From: Malania oleifera
Taxonomy: Eukaryota > Streptophyta > Magnoliopsida > Santalales > Ximeniaceae
DNA length: 64,000 nt
Direction of reading: 5' to 3'
NCBI RefSeq assembly: GCF_029873635.1
Contig: NC_080428.1
Coordinates: forward strand, 64,765,101-64,829,100
Below, one piece after another: positions 32,252 through 44,129 of the stretch. Under the pieces are notes generated by a model, which saw nothing but the letters and a program-made list of their open reading frames with translations, made no database searches and was not told the DNA's origin. Position 1 is the stretch's first letter, and every line of letters starts with the position of its first letter. The position numbers and the translations under genes were made by a program.

Positions 32252-33890
32252 TGTTAGCTTTAGTGTATTTCCAAGAGGGGGCTGAATTGGGTATTTAAAA
32301 AATTTTGCCTAGATTAAACCGGATCAACAGTATTACGTAATCTAGGGTCTGTCTATGCAAAAATAAACTCAGTCATTCACAATAAAACATACACGTGCAG
32401 TAAATAAATTGCGGAAATATAAATAACACGCACGATATATTATCAGGGTTCGGCCAACTGTGTCTACATCCCTGCCTCTAGCTCGCAAGCCCAAAAATTC
32501 CAATAATGCTCACTTAACGAGTGGAGTGGTACCTAATGCAATCAGGTCAATTAGCACATGACTGATCTCAACCTTTACAAATTTTCCTTGCGGGGCGGAA
32601 AAGACCCTAACAATTATTACAAGCTGGATTACAGCCTTCTCAGGCCATGCCTGGAATACAACCGAATTACAATACAAACTATGAACAATATAATGTTTCT
32701 CCGATAAGCATATATGTACCAATACAAATCAATCAAATGTACATAAACTATATAGGTAAATGTAAGCTCAATGATGTATATTTTTGTGCAAACTACACTC
32801 AACAAGATATGATCGCAAGAATGCTCAAGAGTGTTCTAACCAAACTATTTCTTTGAAACAAGTTATATCAAATCTCAATAATGAATTAGAGTTTTAAAGA
32901 TGATGCAACAATCTTTAAATCAACTTAAAAATATTTTCTTCAATGAACTATGTTCAAGAGTTGTTTGAAAGAATAATATAGCTTGTTAAAAATATTTTCC
33001 ACAACAAAATCAAGCTATAGGAATCTTTGCAATGACAATGCAAAGATCCTTAAGCTATTAGGTTTTTCCCAACACAAGATTTATTACATAAAATCTATGG
33101 GAAAACCTTACTTAACTCCCCAAAATTAATACCAATCAACCAAACAAAGTTATGGGAGTATGAGCAATAATATTAAGCAATAACCTAGGTAAGAACTCTC
33201 ACAAAACTAAGATTAATCAATAGAATGAAAGTATGAGAGTGTTTTGAAGTATTATAGGCAAAATGAGATTTTGAGTTTGAGAGATTTTGGCTAATGATTT
33301 TTCTTAATCTCTCCTTAATCCACACAAATGAGCCTATATTTATAGGCTAGGGTAAAATTATAACCATTTGGGACTTGTTGGGAATTCTTAGAAAAGTTTC
33401 AAATTGCTTGAACACAATTAACCCAAATTAACCCTAATTTATCTCAATTAAAAAAATTTTAACCCAGTGAGGTTCGGGTGGCTGAACCGTGGTTCGGTCG
33501 CCTGAACAGACACAGTTATAAATGTCCTTTAAATTAGTTCGACAGTCCAAGTCCCAATTTGGTGGCCCAAATCAAAGTTAGAAACATTTCTTCGGATTTT
33601 TGGGTGCCCGGTCATAGGTTATGTAGCTCGAACTCATGTGTTTGGTTGCCCGGGCCGTTTTTGAATGTAGTTCCTCGATGGCCCGAGTTGGTGAGGGGTC
33701 CTTTTCAAGTGGTTTGGGCGCCCGTGGAAGATATGCACAAAATGGTTCAGTCGCCCAAGAGCCTAAGTCAACTGTTGATTTCTCAATAGTTTGGGCGCCC
33801 ATGCAGTTTTGAACTCCTGGGGTTCGATCTCCCGAGCTCTCTCAAACTTCCCAATAATATTCAATTTTAATGCATTTTTAACACTCCTCA
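32252..33890 (-). mobile_element. Probable copia LTR (SIRE/Maximus-like), minus orientation
   Basis: On the minus strand it ends ...CCCCCTCTTGGAAATACACT...AGCTAACA, like the U5 end of SIRE-type LTRs, and would start TGAGGAGTGTT at 33890. GC-rich GGTTCGG/GCCCGAG motifs recur in 33470-33840. The 76- and 74-codon ORFs near 33560-33800 on both strands are chance frames. No pol genes. The boundaries are inferred, partly from a second copy at 48343. Confidence 0.45.
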
Positions 33891-33929
33891 ATTTTGTATG
33901 ATATATGTGCATAAGTGTTGGAACCTAGT

Positions 33930-34180
33930 CATACTAGGTATCTTTTTCCCAATCTCTATCACCCATATCCACTGGTTTATCATGCAAAGTAATATCCAAT
34001 TCTAGCTGATGCAGGATGTCCATCACCTCACATTGCCACAAACCAAAAGTATTGGTACCATCATATTTTTCCACCTCAAACTAAGCATTAGCTATCGTAT
34101 TTGATGATGATGTCGAAGCCAAAGGGGTTGGAGTTCGTGTGGACAGAGTTTCTTCTACTACTACACAAGTTTTTGTCATC
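33930..34180 (-). pseudogene. Copia gag N-terminal fragment, left copy
   Basis: Minus-strand reading resembles the better preserved copy at 52663-52908: a gag start with a TNNFGMWQ-like motif and DDKPVDMSDRDWEK-like end. Several stops here. Primer site and LTR follow at higher coordinates, as expected for a minus-strand element. Confidence 0.6.
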
Positions 34181-34429
34181 TTCTATTATTCAATAGCAAC
34201 CCAAAAAGCAAAAGGCCTAGGATGAATAGTACGTACTAACTATGTCTACTCTATTTTATTCTATGAAATTCCACTTTGATCAGGCCGACCTCTAGGGAGC
34301 AACTGAACCGCAATGGTCTCTGAGCACTAGCTTAGACAAGGTTTTTCTTAGGCATCAAACGTGGAATCAAGCATCCTAACATAAGAACACCTCCGTATCG
34401 ACACTATTCAATCTAACTCTGATACAAAT

Positions 34430-34759
34430 TGTTGTGTCGGGTACCCCACCTGTGTCACACACCAATACTACAACTAATGCTATTGGATATATAAAAACTA
34501 AGGCAATACAGAAACTAATAATAAAAGACAGTAAAAAAACAAGACAAGAATTTAACAAAGTTCGGTTTAGAATTACCTACGTCCTCAAACGCCGACGATC
34601 AATCTACTACTTCTTGATAAAGTATAACTTTGAGGTGTGTTTTACAAATGGAGAGTTAAGTTATTTATATAACTTCAATCTTAAGTCCAAAAAACACTTC
34701 TCACCAATGTGGAACAAACAAAAAAAAGTTCAAAACAATTTTTCTACCAATGTGGGACA
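34430..34759 (-). repeat. 5' LTR of a truncated minus-strand copia, left copy
   Basis: On the minus strand it runs from TGTCCCACATTGG to CGACACAACA, with TTATATAAATAAC as TATA. It is followed by TTGTATCAGAG (34417-34427), a diverged tRNA-Met primer site. It contains AACGTAGGTAAT-like wording of the conserved R/U5 motif. Copy at 53160-53489. The ORFs across it are chance. Confidence 0.65.
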
Positions 34760-35486
34760 AAAAAACAAGACATATTAAGGTTAAGAAACATGCATATTAC
34801 CATGCTACACATCCATACTCGATTTATGCCATTGAGTTTATTAGTGTGGTGACCATTGATGGGTTTAGTTACGAATATGAGTGTAATGAATGCCGCTTTG
34901 ATCCCATGCTAGTATATGAGATGAACAAGATTGAATTAAGGGGATGTTATAAGGATAATAATCATATTGTGCACACTTAAGGTTTGGGTAATATAATTGT
35001 TTTCGATATTTATGTGTCGCCTAAGTGGGCGATTGTTAGGAAATTTTAATTTCCTATTGTGGGCTCACATATTTAAGAATAATTATTTCACTGGACTATT
35101 TTAACATTTGTTGGGTATGAGTTTTGCAATATGTAGAAGCCCAATACTAAGTTAATTTTGGATTGATGGGCTTTTAAAATTAACCTAGTATATAAAGAAA
35201 GCATAATAGGGTTATGGTCCCCAAGTCAAATCAAAAACAGTTTTTACGTTCTTACTTTACCCATCTAAAGAGAAGAACACAAGTGAGACACTCTGGGATT
35301 TGATTGTGGAAGATCAAAACTCTCCGATAAAAGATGTTGGACAATCAAATCAGACACATCTATGGATCCAAGTATTTATTCCGCATTTAGTATGGATTCA
35401 GGTATTTATTCTGCGTTTGGTTTTATTAATTGAATAACATGATGATCTTGGGTTGTTTGATTTATGGATTAAAGTTAATTCCAACA
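34760..35486 (+). mobile_element. 3' end of a plus-strand copia element with LTR, left copy
   Basis: 34760-35020 is probable 3' non-coding sequence of the element, open in one frame (34750-34980) but without recognised domain. A polypurine tract AAGTGGGCGAT (35024-35034) precedes an LTR at 35034-35486 that starts TGTTAGGAAATT and ends AATTCCAACA, with TATATAAAG near 35190. Its internal genes are missing. Copy at 53490-54219. Confidence 0.6.
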
Positions 35487-38400
35487 AACCATAGATAGAT
35501 AAAAAATCAAAAACCCACGATGGGTGGTCGATTTCCTCTCCCCTTAACTCTACCAGACCGTAAATTGGCTTAGTGGCCTCCAACTTACCCATATATTCTC
35601 AGTTTGGTCGATTTGGGTGGATCATTTTACACAAACCTAATGCTTTGTAAGTATTGTAATTAAAATTTTGATAATAAGATTAGGGTCATTCAAAGATAAC
35701 GAGAAGAAAAATATTGATAAAAAATTAACGCTCATCCTCTTAATTAATGGCTGAGATGAGTTTGGTGTCAGTAAAATATTTTTATTATATTATGACCTTG
35801 TTATAAACCGTATAAAATTTAAGTTATTAATTTTTATATAGAGGGTAAGGTTTTTTTTTTTTTTTTTTCTTGGAACTCAACTTTTCTAATAAAAAATAAT
35901 AATCTAAAATTTTGTTTGGATGTAAATATCCTTTACTAGCTAATTCAAATTGAACAAATATTAAGAAAGCGACGAGAGATTAATTTTTTGCATTCTAATT
36001 TTCTTCAACATTAGATGCACATTAAATAAAATTTTAGAATCTTCACATCACCAATTAATGAAATATAATTCCCATATACATTTCATATTTCAATTTTAAA
36101 ATTAATATTTCTTTTGTTGACGTTTCTATCCTTTTCAATTATGGTACCTATCTTACTCACGTGAATCATGTTTTATTTATTTATTTATTTCTAAATATGA
36201 GATTGGGAGGAAGATCAATCACTCTCACACTTTTGTAACTGATACTTGAGGACCACATTAATTTCTTTTCAATTATTTAATTATTTTATTATGTTTTTAA
36301 TATAGAATATTTATGCCTAAAGAAAATTTTTTTGGTCAATTAACTAGTAAAAGGAAGGTTATTCATTTGACCTGAACTAAACTATGGTATGACAACAATA
36401 ACAATAATAACAAAACCAAACCTTAAGTCTTGTTTTCACGTACCATTCTTCCTTTGGGAGCACTATATGACTAGCAACTCGCCCCATTGCACTGGCTTAC
36501 CCACAAAAATAAATTTTATAAAAAAAAGTTGGTAAATTTCAAGCATAAGTTTTCTCCTAAAAAAATTGATAATTAAATATAGTTAAATTATAATTGCAAT
36601 ACCAAAGGAGCTGAATAATTTAAATCTAATTTATCTATTGCATCATCAAAGAAAAAAAATTGGAAAGAAAAATTAATTATGTTATGTTTGGGAGCATGAA
36701 TTTCTGACCTTAGATTTTTAGATTTGTATGAATTTAGATAAATTTCAATACAATTTTATATTACATCCTATTTAAATGTAATACAAATTTAAATTTAAGC
36801 TCTCACCGAACATTAGGTTAATGCAATTGTAACAAATTGTCAAAATAGACGGCCAAGTACTCACATGAATCATGCCAAGTACTATTTAAATCTAACACAA
36901 ATAATTTTTTTATATTATATTATCAATTAATGAATAAATAATTCCCATATACATTTTCATATTCCATTTTTAAAGTAAATATTTCTTTGATTAATGCTTC
37001 CATCTCTATCAATTATGCTCCACCAATCTTACTCACTCACGTGAATCATGTCTTAGCTTTTTTCTTTCTTTTCTAAAATTTGATATTAGGAGGAAGATCA
37101 ACTATTCTAGTACTTTGCTACCTTGATCATCACATTAATTTCTTCTCAAGTATTTAATTATTTTTTTTATTTTTTATTATAAAATATTTATATGTAAAGA
37201 AAAATTTGTATTTGAAGATGCTACAATTAACCCTGAGCTCTAAAAAGTATTACTCTTCTAAAATTAAGCTTTGAAGAAGGTCTGTATTGTGGCATTGTTG
37301 GCCAATGTCATCCAAATTAACCTAACATTACCCTTGAAAAATGTACTACTATTCATGGATTGTTTGGTAATGAAGATTGGAAATGAAATAGAATGAAAAA
37401 AAAAAAATAGAATTAATTTTTACATAAAAAACAAAATGAATAACAATAAAAGGTTTAGGCACTATAAAATAGTTGTAAAAATAGTTTTATTTTTTATTTA
37501 TAATTCTTAAATAATCATAAAAATGCCACCTTATTTTTCATTTTTCTATATCTGTATAGAAAAGTGGAAAAGTATATTTTTTTATTATTTTTATATTTTT
37601 GACTTCTTAAAAATTTACATATGAAAGTATAAAATTCAAATCTTAGAATTTAATTTGGATGATTTTTATACATTGAATTTCTCTCAAATCTACACAAATC
37701 CAAATCCACATTCCACAATTCATGATCATAAATACTATCTTATATAATTAAGGAAAAATAAAAAAAATGAGTTTTTTTTTTTTTAATCATTTTGAGAACT
37801 CTAAATAAAAAACCTATTTTGCAACTAAACAAACTTTTCATTTTCTACACTTTTAGTATGAACCTTGAAAAACTAAAAAATAAGATGATATTTATTTATT
37901 TTTAAAAAAAAATAAAAAATCAAGAATTGGAAGTGAGAAATATTTGCCACAACTAAATGTGTTCCAACTTTTGGTATAGGAATAAAGAATAAAAACGAAT
38001 TTAGAATGCAGAATACAAAGATACACCATTAAGATACAATTATTTAATGATATTAACTTTTCTTTTAAAAGGCATGAGATTGCAATTGGTTTAATCAGTA
38101 CATATAGAAAACAATTTGTATTTTTCCTTTTTAGTTCTTAAAAAATTTAATAAAAATATCACATGATTGATTTTTTTTAATTGTTGCATTTATATAAGAA
38201 ACCTGAGATATGTCTTCTTATTGTTTTTAAGTTCTCAATATAAGTTGTTAGGAAAACAAAAAAACAAAAAAAGGTGATATTTTTGTTAATTTTTTGAAGA
38301 ATTAAAAAGCTTCTAAAATATTTTTCCATAACTGATAAAAACCAATTAATCCAATTTAATATATATCTCAGTGAAAATCTGCTTTAATTTGAAAACATAC

Positions 38401-38562
38401 ATGCACATTAAGGTCTAAAAGTAGAAATATTTGATTGCACAAATAAATGATGACAAGAAATAGGAAAAATGGTGGCAAGTTATGGTATGTAATAATATAT
38501 AGAAATATTTTAGTAATATCCATAATATATGTCAATTCAAGACTTCATGACAACTCTAACTC

Positions 38563-38570
38563 TATATAAA
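38563..38570 (+). promoter_or_regulatory. TATA box of small ORF copy 3
   Basis: CTCTATATAAAGCACAAGGC, 70 bases before the ATG, with the same leader as the other copies. Confidence 0.6.
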
Positions 38571-38639
38571 GCACAAGGCTCACACTCAATCTCGTACCAA
38601 ATTCACTTTAGAGAGAAAGAGTGGGGAAAAAGAAAGAAA

Positions 38640-38786
38640 ATGATTCTTACTGAAGCTTTGAAGTTTATGGCATCCATGGTGGATGGTTCATTGCTCTTGG
38701 GAGATTTCAATTCGAAAAAAATTTGCTTGAAGCTGAAAGATGAAAGGAAGAATTTTGTTTGTGGCAAGTCGTTCAACATTACTTAG
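38640..38786 (+). CDS. Six-copy small ORF, copy 3 (48 aa)
   Basis: Starts MILTEALKFMASMVDGSLLL, ends KNFVCGKSFNIT. In this copy the frame is also open upstream to 38529, across the TATA box, so upstream openness is not evidence for a longer protein. The start at 38640 is preferred for its position after the conserved leader (GAAAGAAAATG). Confidence 0.35.
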   Translation: MILTEALKFMASMVDGSLLLGDFNSKKICLKLKDERKNFVCGKSFNIT

Positions 38787-40571
38787 ATTCGTATTATTTT
38801 TCTTGTTTGTGATGTTAAAATCATGATAGATCTATTTACTTTATTAATGTGTTCTTTTGTATTTAACTTTCACTGTTTTGTGTATGTTTTTATAATAATG
38901 TTGTTATAGTCCATAAATATATGTCTTGTGCTTGCTTAGAGTGCAAAGGTATGAAAATTAATAGGTTTCATTATTAATTCAAACATCAAATTTTGGTTTG
39001 TGTTGATATGAAAAATTACTAGTTTTGATTTATATTTTACCAAAATTCATATAAATCAAAATCCACGTCTCTGTAAATCAACAAATGTGACCAAAAATTA
39101 GCTCTCATTCTCTTAATTAATAGTTGAGATAAGTTTGGTGTCAATCAAATATTTTATTATATTATGACCTCGTCACAAACCATATAAAACTTAAGATATT
39201 AAATTTTATATGGAGGATAAGGTGTTTTTTTTTTTTTTTTTGCGTGGAACTCAAGTTTTCAGTAAAAAATAATAATATAAATTTTGTTTGGATGTAAACA
39301 TCCTTTACTAGCTAATTGAAAATGAACAAATATTAAGAAAGAGACGAGAGATTAATTTTTTGCATTCTAATTTTCTTCAACATTAGATGCACATTAAATA
39401 AAATTTTAGAATCATGGCATCACCAATTAATGAAATATAATTCCCATATGCATTTCATATTTCAATTTTAAAATTAATATCTCTTTTGTTAATGTTTCGA
39501 ACCCTTTGATTATGGTACCTATCTTATTCACATGAATCATGTTTTAATTTTATTTTTTTTTCTAAATATGAGATTGGGAGGAAGATCAATCACTCTAGCA
39601 CTTTGTTATCTCATACTTGAGCCATATAATTTAAAATCTATATATTTTGGGGAAAATATTGATGGCTAAGGAGATATATAGCTATAGGCAAGCAAGAAGA
39701 AATTTTGTTTAAAAGTATGTTGACCAAGGATTCTCCTATACATCTCAATCACCTTTTTATTTTACTATGTTTAGTTGATTTTATTATTTTGTTTTCTATC
39801 ATGATTATTTCCTTTTTTCTTTTATACAAAAAAAAAAAGAGGAAAAAGCCATGAAATTTTTTTTTTGATTATTTCCTTTTTTCTTTTATACAAAAAAAAA
39901 AAAGAGGAAAAAGCCATGAAATTTTTTTTTTTTAAAAAAAAAAAAAGACAAATTTTTCTTTTCAGAAAATAGGAAAAAGGCCAATTTTCTTTTTTCCAAA
40001 ATGACTAAAATGCCCTTTGAAGAGAAAATTCATCAAAATTGTCAAAAGAATCCTAGAATATTCTTTAAAATTCTACTTTTAGACTTTTTTGATCATTTGA
40101 ATGCATTTGAATGTCCACTTTGCTTGATTAATTGTTGCATGTTCATTTTGCGTGTGTATGTGTGAGTCATTGTGATGAAAATAAAAGGAATGAGGTATTT
40201 TAAACCACACCTATCTCAAACCTAAGGAGGGTTTGTGTAACAAAACCCCCTCCTTTGGAGGGCTTGTTAGTTTTTCTTATTTGTAAGGAATTTTGCTTTA
40301 ATGCATAATATAGTTAATCAATTCAAAGACGAAGCTCGAGAGTGGGGCAATTGCATCCGCTCAAGTTTTCTTGAGGTGAACTTCAAGATGGATATGAAGT
40401 TCAAAACCTCTAAGGCTAGTAAAAATCACACATCAGAACTAATTTAAATTTATTTAATTAAATTTAAGATAATCGTAGGTTAATTAGATACCGTTCATAA
40501 TAGATGTGAAGGGAGTGATAATACCTTTCCCTCACATAACCTAACTCTCAAGCTCAATTTTGATTAAAAAA

Positions 40572-40963
40572 TGTTAGAGATGGAGCCAAAAACACAGCTG
40601 GAGACGCGTTAAGCTGAGTCAGAAAACGTGTGAATGTATTCTCCATTTATCTCTTGATTATAAACTTCCAATTTGTGATTAATTTGTATTGATTTGCATT
40701 TAATTATAATGTAAAATACAAGCCTATATAAAGAGGCTGTGGAAAGTGATACAACACAACAGCACAGTGTAGAGAGAGCACAGAGAGTGCAGAGAGAGTT
40801 GAGAGGAAGAAGGGAGGAAGAGAGAGAGAGAGAGAGAGAATTGTAACATTTTTCGGCGAGTTAGTGAATTTTGGTGTGTGCACCGTGGACGTAGGTCATT
40901 TTTTATCGAACCACGTAAATTTCTTGGTGTCACTTTCTTTTGGATGCTCACAAGGTCCTAACA
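40572..40963 (+). repeat. 5' LTR of the non-autonomous copia
   Basis: Starts TGTTAGAGATGGAGCC, ends AAGGTCCTAACA. TATATAAAGAGG near 40733, a GA tract of about 25 bp (40815-40839), and GTGGACGTAGGTC...GAACCACGTAAATT near 40885-40920. Confidence 0.95.
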
Positions 40964-40965
40964 AG

Positions 40966-40977
40966 TGGTATCAGAGC
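40966..40977 (+). other. Primer binding site, tRNA-Met type
   Basis: TGGTATCAGAGC two bases after the LTR. Confidence 0.95.
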
Positions 40978-41319
40978 CTAGTTGGAGCAGAAAAGTCAGA
41001 ACGGAAGTGATCCCGAAATTTAGAGCTCTGTTCAGTAGATCAAAACTGTGTTTTGAGGCCACCATTGCATTCACCTCGCAGAGACGAAGAGAAGGGTGTC
41101 CGTCAGAGCTCGAACGGAGTTCAAAAAAGCTCGCACGCGCCCCCACGCATCTTGACGGAGCAAGACGCCTCTCCACGCGTCGGTGACGCGCCGTATGTGT
41201 CTTCCTTGCCTGACCACCTCGACCCAACCCGGTTATCTACCTGGCCCGACCTGAAAAACTCTCAATTCCGGGTGAACCTGAGATCCGATCCACAAATCGG
41301 ATCCAACCCGCCGCTCAGA

Positions 41320-41460
41320 ACCGGCCACGTCAGCTGACACGCCAGCGAGAGCCATGTCAACTGAAGCCGCCACGTCAACGAGCACTACGTCAGCAGGCCA
41401 CTGCCACGTCAATGGGTGGACCCCACCGCCACGTCAGTAGGTGCCACGTCAGCAGTTTGA
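41320..41460 (+). repeat. Cluster of CCACGTCA motifs in the leader
   Basis: Six ACGTCA cores in about 130 bases, mostly as GCCACGTCA (near 41324, 41373, 41389, 41403, 41430 and 41443). GC-rich, between primer site and gag, with no long ORF. TGACGT-type motifs bind bZIP factors in plants; here the role is unknown. Confidence 0.7.
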
Positions 41461-41612
41461 CCAAGTTTGACTGAAAACTTTGACTAAGCTTTTCGGGGTC
41501 ATTTTGGGTCTGTTTTTTAAGCGGCTCGAATCATTTCTAGGGTTTTCGATTGTTCCAGATCCAACCGTGCTATCCATTTGAGCTAATTCCATCTCTAGAT
41601 TAGCAAATCGAG

Positions 41613-42815
41613 ATGTTAAATGAAAAGAGCTCAAAAATCGAAATGTTCAATGGGAACAATTTCGGTTTCTGGAAGATGTAGATAGAAGACTATTTGTTTG
41701 GGAAGGAATTGCACTTGCCGTTGAAGGGTAAGTCAACATCCATGAACGAGGACGAGTGGGAGTTGCTTGATCGAAGAGCCCTCGGAGCCATCAGAATGAC
41801 GTTGTCAAAATTTATGGCGTCCAATATCAAGCATATAACATCCACCAAGTCTTTGATGAATGCGCTCTCTAATATGTACGAGCAGCCTTCAGCCACAAAT
41901 AAGGTACATCTCATGAAAAGATTATTTATGATGAACATGTCTGTAGGTGAGAGTTTCAGCAGGTATCTGAATAACTTCAATGAGTTATTTGATCAACTCG
42001 CCTCAATTGGGATAACGTTTGATAATGAGATTCGGGCTCTACTAATTCTTAGTCAGTTGCCTGAAAATTGGAATGGTGTCGTCACTGCCATCAAAAGCTC
42101 CGCAGGAAAATCGAAGCTTGTATACGATGAGGTCGTCAGCATGATTTTGACAGAGAAAATAAGAATGCAGCCGAACCATAGCTCCAATTTGAGTTCAGCC
42201 TTGAACATGGAGAATCGAGGCAGAGGAAACAGGCATGGATGATCAAACAACTGCGGCAGATCTAGGCCCAGGCGGTCTCAATTCGGAAATCTCAGAGGTA
42301 CTCAGGACACAGGTTCCCAGAGCACTAAAGTTTTTGAGTGCTGGAATTGTAGAAAGACTCGTCATTACAGGAACCAGTGCAGGAGTCAGAAGAAAGAATT
42401 CGAGACGAAGGCAAAGACAGAAGAAAATATTGCTTCTGAGAATGATGAGATGTTGATATGCTCTTTGGAAAGCAAGCAAGAGTCTTGGGTCTTAGACTCC
42501 GGAGCCTCATTTCATGCCACATGCTGCAAAGATTGCCTAGAGGAGTACACACCAGGTAATTTTGGTAAGGTGTACCTTGGCAACGATCAACCTTGCGACA
42601 TAACCGGCAAGAGAGTTGTAAAGATCAATATAAACGAGTTAGTATGGAATCTAAAGGATGTCAGGTATATTCTAGACTTAAGAAAGAATTATATCTCAGT
42701 TGGTCAGCTGGTAGATGAGGGATACACGATGAAATTCATTGGCGATGAATGGAAAGTCTCAAAGGGTGTACTAACAATTGCGCGAGGTAAGAAAAGCGGA
42801 ACGCTTTTTTTCTAA
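41613..42815 (+). pseudogene. Copia gag and protease, two in-frame stops
   Basis: ATG at 41613 starts MLNEKSSKIEMFNGNNFGFW. TAG follows at 41679 and the frame continues: RRALGAIRMTLSKFMASNI, LMNALSNMYEQPS, RYLNNFNELFDQLASIG and LILSQLPENWNGVVTAI (UBN2-type Gag). TGA at 42240. Then, in the same frame, come the knuckle CWNCRKTRHYRNQC (about 42339-42380) and protease with intact WVLDSGASFHAT (about 42487), YLGNDQPCDITG and ISVGQLVDEGY. It ends at TAA 42813. Without the two stops it would be one continuous frame, so decay is recent. Confidence 0.85.
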
Positions 42816-42892
42816 CCTCCAATGCCTCCATGTCTATTTCAGTTGCTGCAAGAAATGATGACAACAACATCTGGCACCAATGACTTGGTCAC

Positions 42893-43273
42893 ATGAGTGA
42901 GAAGGAACCCAGGGTGATGCACTCAAAGGAAAAATTGAGTGGTCTACAGTCAGTGCAGGTTGACATGTGTGATCATTGTATAGTCAGGAAACAGAAGAGG
43001 GTTAGTTTCCAGATAAACACCCATGCCCCAAAGAAGAAGGGACTAGGACTGGTCCACTCAGAATGTGTTAGGCAGAATACCAAGAATCCTCAAGTGGAGG
43101 AACCAGTGGAGCAGATTGTCGCACCACCGTATCCTACTCTAGCTCCGGAGCTTAGGAGAACATCTCGGTCTCATATACCAGACAGAAGGTATATTGATTA
43201 CTTACTTCCTACAGATGGAGGAGAGCCCAAATGGTATGATGAAGCATGTCAGGTGGCAGATACGAATAAGTGA
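42893..43273 (+). pseudogene. Copia GAG-pre-integrase joined to integrase/RT linker
   Basis: CDHCIVRKQKRVSF is the zinc-binding CXXC part before integrase. At VHSECVRQNTKNPQVEEPVE the reading jumps past the whole integrase core to the linker RRTSRSHIPDRRYIDYLLP before RT. Beyond the stop at 43273 a damaged RT start (43284-43500: MKDEMKSLTSNR, KWVYRIEEEHDGSRRHKPQL) runs straight into RNase H end sequence (VATTEELKLCSTSVGLHA). Non-functional. Confidence 0.75.
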
Positions 43274-43651
43274 GAGCTTGCGATGAAGGATGAGATGAAG
43301 TCACTCACCTCCAACAGAATGTGGAAGTCGCCCAAAGGCCTTCACAACAAGTGGGTGTACAGAATCGAAGAGGAGCATGACGGCTCTAGAAGGCACAAGC
43401 CTCAGTTGGTAGTCAAAGGCTTTGAGTAGAAGGAAGGGATTGACTACACTGGTATTTTTACACCAGTTGTGAAGATGACAGCCATCAGATTAGTCCACAG
43501 AAATTGAGCAGATAGGAAAGTGGCGACTACAGAGGAACTGAAGTTGTGTTCAACTTCAGTTGGTCTTCATGCTTGAAGATACATATTATGAGCACATCAT
43601 TTATACATGATACTCTGGTTGAGGAAGTGTCTCTGTCTCCTTGTGGGATAT

Positions 43652-43895
43652 TGTTAGAGATGGAGCCAAAAACACAGCTGGAGACGCGTTGAGCTGAGTC
43701 AGAAAACGTGTGAATTTATTCTCCATTTATCTCTTGATTATAAACTTCCAATTTGTGATTAATTTGTATTGATTCGCATTTAATTATAATGTAAAATCCA
43801 AGCCTATATGAAGAGGCTGTGGAAAGTGATACAACACAACAGCACAGTACAGAGTGAGCACAGAGAGTGCAGAGAGAGTTGAGAGGAAGAAGGGA

Positions 43896-43974
<79 letters not shown>

Positions 43975-44095
43975 ATAACATTTTCCGGCGAGTTAGTGAA
44001 TTTTGGTGTGTGCTCTGTGGACGTAGGTCGTTTTTGACCGACCAACATAAATTCCTTAGTGTCACTTTCTTCTGGATGCTCACAGGGTCCTAACA
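43652..44095 (+). repeat. 3' LTR of the non-autonomous copia
   Basis: 444 bp. Same as the 5' LTR except for small changes and an expanded (GA)n of about 75 bp (43897-43971). The ORFs of GA/CT repeats across it are artefacts. Confidence 0.95.
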
Positions 44096-44129
44096 AAAAA
44101 AAATGGGACCAAGACTACTAATTATTTTG

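Larger units (their letters stand above)
29605..40330 (+). repeat. Segmental duplication, left copy (small ORF copies 2 and 3)
   Basis: Collinear with about 45600-58490 once the Ogre LTR at 49954-52551 is removed. Within it the R block (ATATTATGACCTCGTCAC ... GAGATTGGGAGGAAGATCA) occurs three times: 31600-32250, 35690-36330 and 39085-39620. Apart from the small ORFs and the LTR pieces listed separately, the sequence is AT-rich and non-coding. 35487-35650 holds a minus-strand open stretch (GKLEATKPIYGLVELRGEE) that I do not recognise. 40000-40330 resembles 14900-15175. Confidence 0.8.
40572..44095 (+). mobile_element. Non-autonomous copia element with both LTRs (3524 bp)
   Basis: LTRs 40572-40963 and 43652-44095; tRNA-Met primer site; gag, protease and short pieces of integrase, RT and RNase H. 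The flanking AAAAA (40567-40571 and 44096-44100) is consistent with target duplication but low complexity. The integrase core and nearly all of RT/RNase H are deleted. The same RT-to-RNase H deletion is present in the fragment at 27.7 kb, so the deleted form may have been mobilised by a relative. Confidence 0.9.

Noticed and set aside
33559-33802. Paired plus/minus ORFs (76 and 74 codons), repeated at 49623-49863
   Set aside because: Repetitive GGTTCGG/GCCCGAG wording of an LTR; frames open on both strands by composition.
34750-34980. 76-codon ORF with RHIKVKKHAYYHA, at first similar to the copia RNase H end
   Set aside because: The similarity is limited to a few residues and the rest fits no RNase H motif; treated as 3' non-coding sequence of a copia element.
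43716-44096. 126-codon minus ORF and 79-codon plus ORF
   Set aside because: Dominated by the (GA)n/(CT)n tract of the copia LTR.
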